From NCBI RefSeq assembly GCF_030409055.1, contig NZ_CP116619.1, positions 4,751,128 through 4,815,127 on the forward strand: a stretch of 64,000 bases of DNA, read 5' to 3'. The notes beneath the pieces are model-generated. The model saw only the letters and a list, made by a program, of their open reading frames with translations, was not told where the DNA came from and made no database searches. The position numbers and the translations under genes were made by a program. Within the stretch, counting starts at the first letter, position 1. The number at the start of each line of letters is the position of its first letter. This DNA comes from Trichocoleus desertorum NBK24 (lineage in GTDB: Bacteria; Cyanobacteriota; Cyanobacteriia; FACHB-46). Shown here one piece after another: positions 30,805 through 38,761 of this stretch.

Positions 30805-32768
30805 GCGGATATCTCAATTCCAGTCGCATTCAAGAGCAAGAACGAAAGGTCCGAATTCTTCAGGGTCAAACCGTTGGGCTGCTAGCTTTGTCTGGGGTGC
30901 TATGCCTCAGCCCCATGATTGTCAAAATGGACCGGGCTTTAAACTTCCTCCTGTTGGGCACGTCACCACTCTTGGCCTACGCCGCGATCGAGTACGCTCA
31001 CAAATTAGAAGAGCGAGAGGGACCATACTGCACGGCCAAGAATTTCTCAAAGCAGCTCATCGCCAAAACTTATGCAGCTGAGGCGACCAACATGCAGCTG
31101 ACTTTGGATCATCAAGTTGCTCAAACTCATGCGGCTCTCAACCCTCCAGCGCAACAGCCACAGCGGCAAATGCAGTCCGCGCAGCCTCAACACCAGTTCC
31201 CTGCTTCACAGCAGCAGGATTCAGGAGTTGGGAGTCAGGAGCAAGTTGCAAAGGGGCAGGCGATCGCCTCTACCCAGCCTGAGCAACAATCCAGCCTAGC
31301 CAGTACCCTCGTTGCATCTCTGGCTGACTACAAAATCCCAGTCTCTTGTGAAGGGCGAGTTGAGGGCAGTTGCTTCGATCGCTACCTCCTCAAGAAGCAT
31401 GCCAGCGGCATCAAGTTTAGTCAAATCACCAAGCTCACCGAAGAGTTGCAGCTTGACTTAGGGTTAGACTCTGAGCCCATCATCAGCATTCAGAACGGAT
31501 TCATCGCCGTTGACGTGCCTCGCCAAACCCGCAAAACATTCCACTATCACGACTTTATTAAGCCTGGTGTTAAGCCTGAAGGTGGCCTGTGGCTGCCCAT
31601 CGGCGTTTCACTGAATGGGCAGCTGATTGAAGTGGATATGTCTGGTCCTGATGCTTGCCACATCTTGGGAGGCGGTGTCACAGGTGGGGGCAAGTCAGTT
31701 TGGCTCGATGTTGCAGTTAAGAGCCTGTGCGATCGCTACGACCCATCAGAAGTGATGCTCATGCTCAGCGACTATGGCAAAGCGTCATTTGGCTGCTTTG
31801 AGGGAGATCCTCACCTCATCTGTCCAGTGCTCTACAGCATTGACGACATTATCGAAATGCAAGAGGTGCTGGTTTCAGAGATGGAGCGGCGCAAGACTCT
31901 GCTGAACCGCCATGGAGTGCCACACCTAGCGGCTCTTAACAAGAAGATTGATCCTCTCCCTCGGATTTGCGATTTTACAGACGAGTACACAGCCGCGATC
32001 GAAGCTGCATCTGATACCCAGCGCAAAAAGCTTGAGTCAAACAAAATCAAGCTATCCCTAGAAGCCAGAAAAACGGGCATCCACTTGATCACGTTCATGC
32101 AGCGTCCTGAAGAGGCTTATCTAGATGGACAAATCCGCTCTAATCATCCAGCGTCGGTTTGCCTGAAGGTATCGCGCTTAGAAGATTCCAAGATGGTGCT
32201 TGGTGCGTCTGGCTTGGGTGGAGAAAAGTTGCTAGGTCAAGGAGACTTACTCTTCTCCTATAAGGGACGAGTTGAGCGATTACAGAGTCTGTTCTGGGAG
32301 CCTGGAGTGGAAGCGGCAGCCCAAGTGAGCGATCGCGCCTACACTTTCATCCCACAGCCATACGAACCCTCTGAGCAAGCAGGCCCATACGCTTACAGAT
32401 ACCCTCCGAACTGGAAGCAGCTCTCTCACGAAGCCAAGATTTTGACGGGTACGCTCTGCTGCTTTCCCGGTTGTAAGCATGAGGCGGCAGAGACCCACCA
32501 TGCCCGATACCAAGATGAGCGCGGGCGAAGCATCTGCGATGAGCCACTAGCTGGGGTAGATATCTTTCCTCTGTGCGATCGCCATCATTCACACCGCAGC
32601 GATCCAGAGTGCGCTCACCACAAGAACAACTGGATCTATGGCACTTGCCAAGAGCCTTTAGAAATCGACAGCCAAAACACCCCACAGTACTACCAAAAGT
32701 TACGGCAGGGGTGGCAGGAGAAGACGCAGAAGTTTGAGCAATTTATTCGCATGAAGGTAGCCGCATGA
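30801..32768 (+). CDS. FtsK/HerA-type DNA-pumping ATPase fused to an HNH domain
   Basis: In this 655-residue protein, two membrane helices (about 24-62), a Gln/Pro-rich linker (about 110-165) and a RecA-like motor follow one another. Walker A is GGGVTGGGKS (about 290-299), the arginine-containing FtsK block includes MERRKTLLNRHGV, and CDFTDEY (about 390-396) fits Walker B. Residues 553-612 (CCFPGCKHEAAETHHARYQD, then CDRHHSHR) form an HNH/zinc nuclease-like unit. FtsK motors move double-stranded DNA at membranes. The HNH joined to it suggests nicking or cutting of the pumped DNA. It could serve transfer, resolution or interference. Confidence 0.85.
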   Translation: MSGYLNSSRIQEQERKVRILQGQTVGLLALSGVLCLSPMIVKMDRALNFLLLGTSPLLAYAAIEYAHKLEEREGPYCTAKNFSKQLIAKTYAAEATNMQLTLDHQVAQTHAALNPPAQQPQRQMQSAQPQHQFPASQQQDSGVGSQEQVAKGQAIASTQPEQQSSLASTLVASLADYKIPVSCEGRVEGSCFDRYLLKKHASGIKFSQITKLTEELQLDLGLDSEPIISIQNGFIAVDVPRQTRKTFHYHDFIKPGVKPEGGLWLPIGVSLNGQLIEVDMSGPDACHILGGGVTGGGKSVWLDVAVKSLCDRYDPSEVMLMLSDYGKASFGCFEGDPHLICPVLYSIDDIIEMQEVLVSEMERRKTLLNRHGVPHLAALNKKIDPLPRICDFTDEYTAAIEAASDTQRKKLESNKIKLSLEARKTGIHLITFMQRPEEAYLDGQIRSNHPASVCLKVSRLEDSKMVLGASGLGGEKLLGQGDLLFSYKGRVERLQSLFWEPGVEAAAQVSDRAYTFIPQPYEPSEQAGPYAYRYPPNWKQLSHEAKILTGTLCCFPGCKHEAAETHHARYQDERGRSICDEPLAGVDIFPLCDRHHSHRSDPECAHHKNNWIYGTCQEPLEIDSQNTPQYYQKLRQGWQEKTQKFEQFIRMKVAA

Positions 32769-32947
32769 CCTCAATCAGGCTTGAGTATCGAGAGTACAAA
32801 GTGGAATTAGATGTAAGTTTTGCTCCTAGTAAGCAAGGCTCTATCCAAGAGCCATTAGAAATTGACAGCAGGAATACCCCTGACTACCACAAATTACTCA
32901 GGCAGGGGTGGCTAGAGAAAACCTCACAGAAATTGGTAGCAGCATGA
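32765..32947 (+). CDS. Small protein with duplicated FtsK-HNH tail (60 aa)
   Basis: Residues about 28-60 (QEPLEIDSRNTPDYHKLLRQ, then GWLEKT) copy the C-terminal tail of the FtsK-HNH protein (QEPLEIDSQNTPQYYQKLRQ, then GWQEKT). The first 20 residues (IRLEYREYKVELDV) resemble the next protein. It overlaps both neighbours by ATGA. It could be a remnant of local duplication or a competitor for the tail's binding partner. Confidence 0.65.
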   Translation: MTSIRLEYREYKVELDVSFAPSKQGSIQEPLEIDSRNTPDYHKLLRQGWLEKTSQKLVAA

Positions 32948-33147
32948 GCGAGAAGTTGAAGTATCGACAATACAAAGTTGGCCTAGAAATAGGCATTGGA
33001 AACACAGGGCAGGAAGACGTAATTAATCCATCTGAAGAATTTTCACAAGAGCAGTGGGATGCTTTGACGCGAGAAGAACAAGAGCAGTGGCTTTACGCAA
33101 GTACTAAGGAATGGGCTAACAACTATATCAATTACTGGTGGGAGTAG
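32944..33147 (+). CDS. Small acidic protein (67 aa)
   Basis: LKYRQYKVGLEIGIGNTGQE shares its strand pattern with the previous protein. The rest is acidic and Trp-rich (QEQWDALTREEQEQWLYAST). No family. ATG 32944 overlaps the previous stop. Confidence 0.65.
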   Translation: MSEKLKYRQYKVGLEIGIGNTGQEDVINPSEEFSQEQWDALTREEQEQWLYASTKEWANNYINYWWE

Positions 33148-33151
33148 CAGC

Positions 33152-33463
33152 ATGACCGCCAGACAGCAAACGAAAACCAACGCCATCACCTATCAGACTG
33201 CGGGTGAGGTGGTGCAGCCAGAAGTTCAAACCATTGTGAATGTGTGCCGACCTTTGCAGGCGGAAGGCTATGCACAGGTGCCAGTCCAAGGCGATCGCTG
33301 GCCTCTGTTCATTGGTGCGGCACTCGTTCTAGCCTTCGTGACGATGTTCGGCATTCATGTCAGTGATACCCAGCGGCAACAGCTACAGGCTCAGAATGCT
33401 CGACTTGCGGCAGAGAGTGACGCGATCGCAGGTTGTATTGAAGGCGTGAGGAGAGGTCGATGA
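33152..33463 (+). CDS. Single-pass membrane protein (103 aa)
   Basis: A polar N-terminus is followed by one helix (WPLFIGAALVLAFVTMFGIH, about 50-70) and a coiled-coil end (TQRQQLQAQNARLAAESDAI). Coupled to the next gene by ATGA. Function unknown. Confidence 0.7.
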   Translation: MTARQQTKTNAITYQTAGEVVQPEVQTIVNVCRPLQAEGYAQVPVQGDRWPLFIGAALVLAFVTMFGIHVSDTQRQQLQAQNARLAAESDAIAGCIEGVRRGR

Positions 33464-33699
33464 TTGAAATCGTGCTATTCATCCTATTGATATTCGGTTT
33501 CATTGCTTTGACAGGCGGCACTGGGGAGAAGAAGAAAGCCCAACCTCCGCCACCGAACCCGACCGAACGAGATAAGGCTATAGGGGAGTTGATTTTGACC
33601 CAATATGGAGGGGCGATCGCCAGCATGAGCGAGACTGGTAAAGTTCATCTAATCGAGCAAATCAAGCAGCTTCCACCCAGAGATAAGTCGATAAAATGA
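33460..33699 (+). CDS. Single-pass membrane protein (79 aa)
   Basis: MIEIVLFILLIFGFIALTGG is a membrane anchor, followed by a Lys/Pro linker (EKKKAQPPPPNPTER) and a small helical domain. It is the last gene of the plus-strand operon and is followed by a terminator. Confidence 0.7.
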   Translation: MIEIVLFILLIFGFIALTGGTGEKKKAQPPPPNPTERDKAIGELILTQYGGAIASMSETGKVHLIEQIKQLPPRDKSIK

Positions 33700-33720
33700 C
33701 AATTAAATACGGTTCTACAA

Positions 33721-33750
33721 CAGCCTGGTTTAATCAACTGGGCTGTTTTT
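33721..33750 (+). terminator. Rho-independent terminator of the plus-strand operon
   Basis: CAGCCTGGTT and AACTGGGCTG make a 10-bp stem with two G-T pairs, a 5-base loop and TTTTT. Confidence 0.82.
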
Positions 33751-33754
33751 GTGT

Positions 33755-33770
33755 TTCCCCAATTGGGGAA
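33755..33770. repeat. AATT-centred palindrome TTCCCCAATTGGGGAA (copy 4)
   Basis: An exact copy in the gap directly after the operon terminator. Confidence 0.85.
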
Positions 33771-33833
33771 AAGCCCATGAAAAAACTCCCCCAACCGAAG
33801 TCAGGAGAGTTGATGAAGGGTAACTGTTGAAAC

Positions 33834-34898
33834 TTAAGTTGCAGCTGCGGGTTCAGCTTTCTTCTGCTCACTCATCCACTGAATAGCCGCCGTCGTGATG
33901 CCCTTTCGGATTTTGTCCCCCTTAGCCTTGAGCTTGTCGGCACCATAGATGCTGAGCACTTTATCTAGAACTGCTGTCCCCAGTTCATCCTCGTTGGGGT
34001 TGGCGATCGCGGCACAAAGCACAAACTGCTCATCGGCTCCTTTAGCGAGCGCAGCCAAAGCATTATCCAAGGTCGATCTGAAAGCCTTTGCCGTGTAGCC
34101 GTCTGTTGGAGTGGGCTTGCGAGGGGTGAAGCGCAGGGCAGGAAGATTCGCGTTAGTTGGGGTGTCAGTACCCCCTGCCTCAATCAAAGTGGGTTCATCA
34201 TCGCCACTGTCGTCGCCTAGTCCTTCTGTCTCGCCAGCTTCTACCTTGCCATTAGTCACAGGCTCTGCGGCAACTCCTGCCTCCTCTTCTTGCAGTAGCC
34301 ACTGACGCTGCTTCTTAGCGAATTGGAGAGACCAGCGATCGGCCCACTTTTCAATATCTGCGGCGGGAGCTTTGTAGGAGCCAGTTTCTTCGTCAAGGAA
34401 GGCAGTCAGGTTCAATGACCACATTTCCTCGGCTATTGTCCGTTCCGTCAACCCAGTTTTATCAGCAATGCGTCTGAGGTTTTTGAGAATGGGTACAGCT
34501 CCCTTTGTTGGACCTGGAGCCGCTGTCACGTCGAGAGTTTTTTCTAGGGTCGCTACCATCTCATTTACCTCTGCTGATGCCGATACCCCCGATTCTAGAT
34601 CAGCCAAGGCTTGACGCGATATCCCCTGCGGCACAGCTCCTTTGTAGATGCGGGTGTTGTCACTGTACAGGGCGATCGATTCTGTGCCCAGCACTAACCA
34701 TGCATGCATGTGTGCAAGCTCAGGATTGAGGCTTGCCACCTCGGCACCGCCGCTGATCACTAGCACCAAATAAGGATCTAGGAATAAGACGGCATCCGGC
34801 GACAATTCCAGGAAGACTTGAAGGCGCTCTATCCGAGCATCTTCAAGACGAAACAAGTCATCAAAGGAGGCTGTGTCAGGGAAGTTGAAAAGGTCCAT
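33834..34898 (-). CDS. Uncharacterised 354-aa protein
   Basis: The N-terminal part (about 1-100) is beta-rich (LSPDAVLFLDPYLVLVISGG). The middle (about 130-205) is helical with GLTERTIAEEMWSLNLTAFL. An acidic linker and a C-terminal helical part (TLDNALAALAKGADEQFVLC) follow. No domain is recognised. It is divergent from the TGGAC-repeat gene; the shared gap holds that gene's operator-like sites. Confidence 0.72.
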   Translation of the reverse strand: MDLFNFPDTASFDDLFRLEDARIERLQVFLELSPDAVLFLDPYLVLVISGGAEVASLNPELAHMHAWLVLGTESIALYSDNTRIYKGAVPQGISRQALADLESGVSASAEVNEMVATLEKTLDVTAAPGPTKGAVPILKNLRRIADKTGLTERTIAEEMWSLNLTAFLDEETGSYKAPAADIEKWADRWSLQFAKKQRQWLLQEEEAGVAAEPVTNGKVEAGETEGLGDDSGDDEPTLIEAGGTDTPTNANLPALRFTPRKPTPTDGYTAKAFRSTLDNALAALAKGADEQFVLCAAIANPNEDELGTAVLDKVLSIYGADKLKAKGDKIRKGITTAAIQWMSEQKKAEPAAAT

Positions 34899-34950
34899 GG
34901 CGATCGCGGCATGCAGGCTGGCTTAGATTTCCCTATGAATTGAGGTGCGG

Positions 34951-35263
34951 TTGTCCACTGGACAATCTAAAATGTCCAGTCAAGTGAGGAGGCTGGACGA
35001 TGGACGCTCAACTGGACAATCTCTCTATTGCAGACTTGCAGGCTCGCTATGGATTGCGATCGCGCCAAGCAGTCTATGACCGTCTAGGACATCTGAAGCT
35101 AAAGCCTGCGCGAGGGAGGGTAGATGCTATTCAGATTCAGAAGATGGATGCTCTGCACGAGTGGCTGAAGCAGGTAGGGGCAAAGATGGCAGATTATCCA
35201 GTGGACAACTCTGGGGAGCTAGAAACACTGCCCACTGGACCGCTGGACATGACTGGACAATTG
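34951..35263. repeat. TGGACAA iterons in and before the 35000 gene
   Basis: TTGTCCACTGGACAA (34951) is a perfect dyad. ATGTCCAGT lies at 34972, ACTGGACAATC at 35011 and ATCCAGTGGACAACT near 35196. CACTGGAC (35233), GCTGGACA (35242) and ACTGGACAATTG (35252) follow. Copies lie both in the gap and inside the coding region of the neighbouring HTH-like gene. Confidence 0.75.
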
Positions 35264-35521
35264 CTAGAGCCGCCTGCCTGGTTGTTGCCGCTGATGCAGA
35301 TGTTGAGCGATCGCTTTAATCAAGACCCACTGGCTAACCTGCGAGCGCTAGAAGAGGTTGCTGAGCGCAAGTGGACATTGCCAACGTCTAAGCTTGCATC
35401 TTTACTGGAGCTTCACCCAAGCTACCTGCGAAGCCTGCGAGTATATAAAAAATCTGTATTCACTTGCACCAAAGTGTCGAAGCAGGGACGGGAAGCGGCA
35501 TGGAAGGTAGAGCGCGCCTGA
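35000..35521 (+). CDS. HTH-like DNA-binding protein with sites in its own gene (173 aa)
   Basis: AGGAGG lies 7 bases before the ATG. The N-terminal part (IADLQARYGLRSRQAVYDRL, GHLKLKPARGRVD) looks like an HTH of the resolvase or terminase-small-subunit type, and a C-terminal stretch (TLPTSKLASLLELHPSYLRS) is a second HTH-like unit. At least seven TGGAC-type sites surround and enter the gene, so self-binding or a partition/origin role is likely. Its exact role is inferred. Confidence 0.7.
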   Translation: MDAQLDNLSIADLQARYGLRSRQAVYDRLGHLKLKPARGRVDAIQIQKMDALHEWLKQVGAKMADYPVDNSGELETLPTGPLDMTGQLLEPPAWLLPLMQMLSDRFNQDPLANLRALEEVAERKWTLPTSKLASLLELHPSYLRSLRVYKKSVFTCTKVSKQGREAAWKVERA

Positions 35522-35596
35522 CGGCAATGTTGTGGGTGGAACTCTAGGATCAATATAGGGTGCTAAGCCAAATTCGCCCATTCGTTGAGAGTTCCC

Positions 35597-35827
35597 ATGC
35601 CCCAGACTCTGTTCTATTGCGTCAATGTCTCGCAAGGCCAACTTGTCAGCCTACTTCAGGAGCGGCCTGATATTCGAGTGGATGAAGTATTTACCCTGCT
35701 AGCCATCAATTGCGCTGATCCTCAGGCGATCGAGGGAGTCAAAAAAGAGCTGAATCGACACGGAATTTTAGTCAAAGCGATCGATGAGCAGCAGGGTGTT
35801 GGACGAGTAGCACGACGAGCGGACTAG
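35597..35827 (+). CDS. Uncharacterised 76-aa protein
   Basis: MPQTLFYCVNVSQGQLVSLL and NRHGILVKAIDEQQGVGRVA; a small alpha/beta protein. The start at ATG 35597 is assumed; there is no clear ribosome site. It is convergent with the coiled-coil gene by 4 bp overlap. Confidence 0.6.
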   Translation: MPQTLFYCVNVSQGQLVSLLQERPDIRVDEVFTLLAINCADPQAIEGVKKELNRHGILVKAIDEQQGVGRVARRAD

Positions 35828-36204
35828 GTGCTTAGTCCTCTTGCGTGAGCCAGGTCTGAGATGAGCTTGGTATTGCTGACTCTTAGAGCTTCATTCTCGC
35901 GTCGTAAGCGGGCGATCGCTTGGTTCTTAGACAATTCCAACTTACGGATGTGATCTTCTAGAACAGCAACCCGCTCGCGAGTCTTCCCCAACTCCTCAAT
36001 CAACTTGCCTCGCTCGGCCTTCATTTCATCGAGCTGCTCATCAATATACTTAGTGAGGCGATCGCGCTCTTCCTTTAAATATTTCCGCTCAGCCGACATT
36101 GATTCATCGTTTTGCTTCCTGGTGGTGGCCCAACCTGCCACGCTTGCAGAAATAATGGCAGCAATAAATGGGCCACCTTTTTCCAGAATTATGTTCAGAT
36201 CCAT
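35824..36204 (-). CDS. Membrane-anchored coiled-coil protein (126 aa)
   Basis: An N-terminal membrane segment (GGPFIAAIISASVAGWATTR) is followed by about 85 residues of coiled coil (KEERDRLTKYIDEQLDEMKA, KLIEELGKTRERVAVLEDHI). It is coupled by TAATG to a small two-helix membrane protein. Such pairs sometimes serve in phage lysis (holin and spanin-like), but no lysozyme lies beside them, so this is only a suggestion. Confidence 0.7.
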   Translation of the reverse strand: MDLNIILEKGGPFIAAIISASVAGWATTRKQNDESMSAERKYLKEERDRLTKYIDEQLDEMKAERGKLIEELGKTRERVAVLEDHIRKLELSKNQAIARLRRENEALRVSNTKLISDLAHARGLST

Positions 36205-36377
36205 TACGACTCCTTTCTGATTCCAGGGGTCGCAAATGCTAGGAGTCCAACTAATCCTGTTTCAGCTAGCTTGCCAAAGGCAGGACGAGTTGATTCATCA
36301 ATAATCGCTAGAGCCAACGAACCCACAACTAAAGTCAGAGCGATCGCTGGCACCAAAACTTTAGTTGTGCCGTTCAT
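36204..36377 (-). CDS. Small two-helix membrane protein, holin-like (57 aa)
   Basis: MNGTTKVLVPAIALTLVVGS and a second weaker segment (LAETGLVGLLAFATPG) give a two-span topology, with a charged end RKES. Its stop overlaps the next ATG. Size and topology fit a class II holin, but membrane proteins of this size have many roles. Confidence 0.55.
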   Translation of the reverse strand: MNGTTKVLVPAIALTLVVGSLALAIIDESTRPAFGKLAETGLVGLLAFATPGIRKES

Positions 36378-36448
36378 TTGCAGTGCCTCTTTTCACCCTG
36401 AGCTTTCCTACTGCCGGGAAACCTAGGGACTGTTACTGGCCTGCGATT

Positions 36449-36646
36449 ATGCGCCTCTTTTCTTTACGCTTACAGCTTCAGCACGTCGAGCACACCATTG
36501 GAGTGGCTGAGGGAGTTCAGTTTCGGAACGGTTGGTGTTCGCTATCCCTAAAAATAGCAACCCGCCCCTATCACTACGAATCGATCGCGGATTTGGAGCG
36601 GGCGCATTGTGGCCCTGGCAGTAAGGTCAAGCTCGTTTGGTATTAG
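36449..36646 (+). CDS. Uncharacterised 65-aa protein
   Basis: MRLFSLRLQLQHVEHTIGVA and LKIATRPYHYESIADLERAH; mixed alpha/beta. The start is assumed at the first ATG with plausible sequence; there is no clear ribosome site. It overlaps the convergent gene by 4 bp. Confidence 0.5.
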   Translation: MRLFSLRLQLQHVEHTIGVAEGVQFRNGWCSLSLKIATRPYHYESIADLERAHCGPGSKVKLVWY

Positions 36647-36843
36647 CGTCCGATCGCTGGGGCGAATTTACTTTGACTTTCTTTTTCTTGTGCCAGAAGG
36701 CTGTTTAGCTCTTCAAATCCGATGTTTATGAGCCAGCCAGGATCGCCCTGAGCATAAGTAGCGTCCATAGCGCCCCACACCTGAAAAGTGCCATCTTTCC
36801 AAACAGTTAGCACTACTTTCTTTAAGACTGTTTCATCATCCAT
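36643..36843 (-). CDS. Uncharacterised 66-aa protein
   Basis: GGAG stands 7 bases before ATG 36843. MDDETVLKKVVLTVWKDGTF reads as a beta-rich start, followed by a helical end (FEELNSLLAQEKESQSK). No family. It is the last gene of the unit led by the sigma factor. Confidence 0.65.
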   Translation of the reverse strand: MDDETVLKKVVLTVWKDGTFQVWGAMDATYAQGDPGWLINIGFEELNSLLAQEKESQSKFAPAIGR

Positions 36844-36861
36844 GATCAAACTCCAGTAATT

Positions 36862-37686
36862 TTAGTCGAGTAGACTCAGCGCTTCATCGTAAAGATCTTC
36901 TGGAATCGCATCCTTGGCGGCTTCAAGTACTTTGGCAAGCATCTGACTGAGTTGGAGCGATCGCTGTTTTTCAACTGCCAGCTCACCCTCCAGACCATAA
37001 ATCACCTGAGTTGTCTGGCCTACTTTGGTGCCAGTGGTGAACGGCTTGGGTTCGGATTTTTGAGGGGGAGGGGTGTCTTCTGGCTCAATCTCACTCAGCA
37101 AGAATGGTTCGGGTTCGTCGCTTCCTTCCACTTCACAGAGCGCGATCGCCCCTTCAGCTTTGGTCACCGTGACTGTTTTGCCGTGGTGTGGATGATCCTC
37201 GTCTACCACCACAACTTCCCGACCAGGGTAAAACTTCTCTTCTGGTTTAGCCTTGGCGGTCGGAGATTTGTGCTCAGCAACAATCTCTCTCGCCTTGGCA
37301 TGGGTGACTCGTTCACCAGATTCAGCTAGGGCGATCGCTTCTTGACGTGCTTCTTCCGGAGTTGAAGGGGAGGATAGTAAATAGAGGGCAGAGGGGGCAA
37401 ATTCCGAAATTTTCGGAATTTGGTCAAAGCTGCGAGCTACTCGCATCAAATTGCCAGCAGTATCATGAGTCCAGTTGAACTCTGCCCCAAGCCACTGGAG
37501 CCAGTGCCCATGCCCCAGCCGGGTCTTGACTTCAATTAGCTTTTGGCCGATTTCAATAGTGTTTTGAGCATTGCGATTAATTAAGTCCTTGATCTCGCTC
37601 GTGCGCTGTTGAACTACTACTCGCTGCTCCAGATCAAGTGCGCTGTAATCGAACTGCTGAAGAATCTCTACTGCTGTCGTTGTCAT
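36862..37686 (-). CDS. DUF3102-family protein (274 aa)
   Basis: Residues about 20-115 (NAQNTIEIGQKLIEVKTRLG, HGHWLQWLGAEFNWTHDTAG, NLMRVARSF) match the DUF3102 pattern found in phage and plasmid proteins near ParB and replication genes. A KOW-like stretch follows (FYPGREVVVVDEDHPHHGKT), then a coiled-coil end. GAGGG lies 7 bases before ATG 37686. It may work with, or compete with, the larger KOW/ParB-like protein at 7285. DNA binding is inferred. Confidence 0.8.
   Translation of the reverse strand: MTTTAVEILQQFDYSALDLEQRVVVQQRTSEIKDLINRNAQNTIEIGQKLIEVKTRLGHGHWLQWLGAEFNWTHDTAGNLMRVARSFDQIPKISEFAPSALYLLSSPSTPEEARQEAIALAESGERVTHAKAREIVAEHKSPTAKAKPEEKFYPGREVVVVDEDHPHHGKTVTVTKAEGAIALCEVEGSDEPEPFLLSEIEPEDTPPPQKSEPKPFTTGTKVGQTTQVIYGLEGELAVEKQRSLQLSQMLAKVLEAAKDAIPEDLYDEALSLLD
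37402..37422. repeat. 21-bp palindrome identical to array unit 4
   Basis: AATTCCGAAA and TTTCGGAATT flank a single central base. It is the exact reverse complement of 46754-46774 in the palindrome array. Here it lies inside the DUF3102 gene. Confidence 0.8.
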
Positions 37687-37688
37687 CT

Positions 37689-38603
37689 TCAAACCCTCTG
37701 CCTATCTTCATTTTGCCCATTTCTGAGGCGTTGCAAACCTTCCTCAATCCAGAAGCGTACTTGTTCTGGAGTGGTGTCCTGTTGGCGGGCGATCGCCTCA
37801 TCTGACATTTGCTTGAAAAATCTTTCCATTACACAGGTGCGGTAAGGGTCTTTCAATTTGCCCAGCCGCTTGTACATCTCCTGTTTTAGCGCCTCTTCTT
37901 CCTGTTGATCCTCTGTCTCTTCCTCGCTCAACTGCACATCATCCAAGCTTACCAATGGCTTACGAGCTACGGCCTGCTGCGTCCAAGTCCATCGTGCTTT
38001 CGACACTCCGAGGGATTCGGCTATCTTCTCCTCTGATACATTGCGACCTAACGCAACCATGCGGCGTTGCACCTGACGCACCTTGGAAGCCAGCTCAATG
38101 GAGCGGCGGGGAATCTTAACGTGACCCCAATGGTCGCGTAGGAAATGCTGAACCTCACCCTGGATGTAGGGCACTGCAAATGAGCTAAAAGCTACGCCTT
38201 TACTGGGGTCATATCTTTCAACTGCTTTGAGTAGACCGATACGAGCGAGTTGAATTAAGTCTTCTAGAGGCTCTGCACACTGACCGGACATCCGGTGAGC
38301 CACTTTGAGGGCAAGGCGATCGTTCTGCTGGGCGATTCTGTTGCGTTCTGCAATTGTTAAAGCTTTACGTTGTGGCGGAGTTTGTTGCTGGGATTGCTGA
38401 GCACTCTTGCGGTGTTGTGCCCAAGCTCCTTCTACAGTCCGTTTGTTGCCAGTATTGCTGCTATTCATTTCAGGAACTACCTTACCTGTCTCGTGTGGCG
38501 TTTGTGACGATTCAGGTGGGGCGTTCCTGTCTCTATCTAAAGTAGTACCCTTGAACGGAAAAGCTCCCGACCCGTTGAAACACGGACATTTCAGGCGCTT
38601 CAT
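37689..38603 (-). CDS. Phage-borne sigma factor, SigF/B-like
   Basis: Region 2 (LEDLIQLARIGLLKAVERYD, GVAFSSFAVPYIQGEVQHFL, DHWGHVKIPRR), region 3 (KVRQVQRRMVALGRNVSEEK) and region 4 (YRTCVMERFFKQMSDEAIAR, TPEQVRFWIEEGLQRLR) are all present, as in group 3 sigma-70 factors. It would direct RNA polymerase to phage or cargo promoters. The first 90 residues are polar and begin MKRLKCPCFNGSG, not typical; the start could lie further in (ATG 38468). It is the head of a three-gene minus-strand unit. Confidence 0.9.
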   Translation of the reverse strand: MKRLKCPCFNGSGAFPFKGTTLDRDRNAPPESSQTPHETGKVVPEMNSSNTGNKRTVEGAWAQHRKSAQQSQQQTPPQRKALTIAERNRIAQQNDRLALKVAHRMSGQCAEPLEDLIQLARIGLLKAVERYDPSKGVAFSSFAVPYIQGEVQHFLRDHWGHVKIPRRSIELASKVRQVQRRMVALGRNVSEEKIAESLGVSKARWTWTQQAVARKPLVSLDDVQLSEEETEDQQEEEALKQEMYKRLGKLKDPYRTCVMERFFKQMSDEAIARQQDTTPEQVRFWIEEGLQRLRNGQNEDRQRV

Positions 38604-38761
38604 AAAGTCTTTTTGATACTGTAAAGCAACAATGAAGCCGCCTAGAATTTCCCGGTTGAGAGGGGAAAGGCGATCGCCAAACCAATACGCAGCTTGTGGA
38701 AACAGTCATTATCACCAGCTGAATCAAGAGTCAGGAATTCTAGGGGATTCAGGAAACTTCC

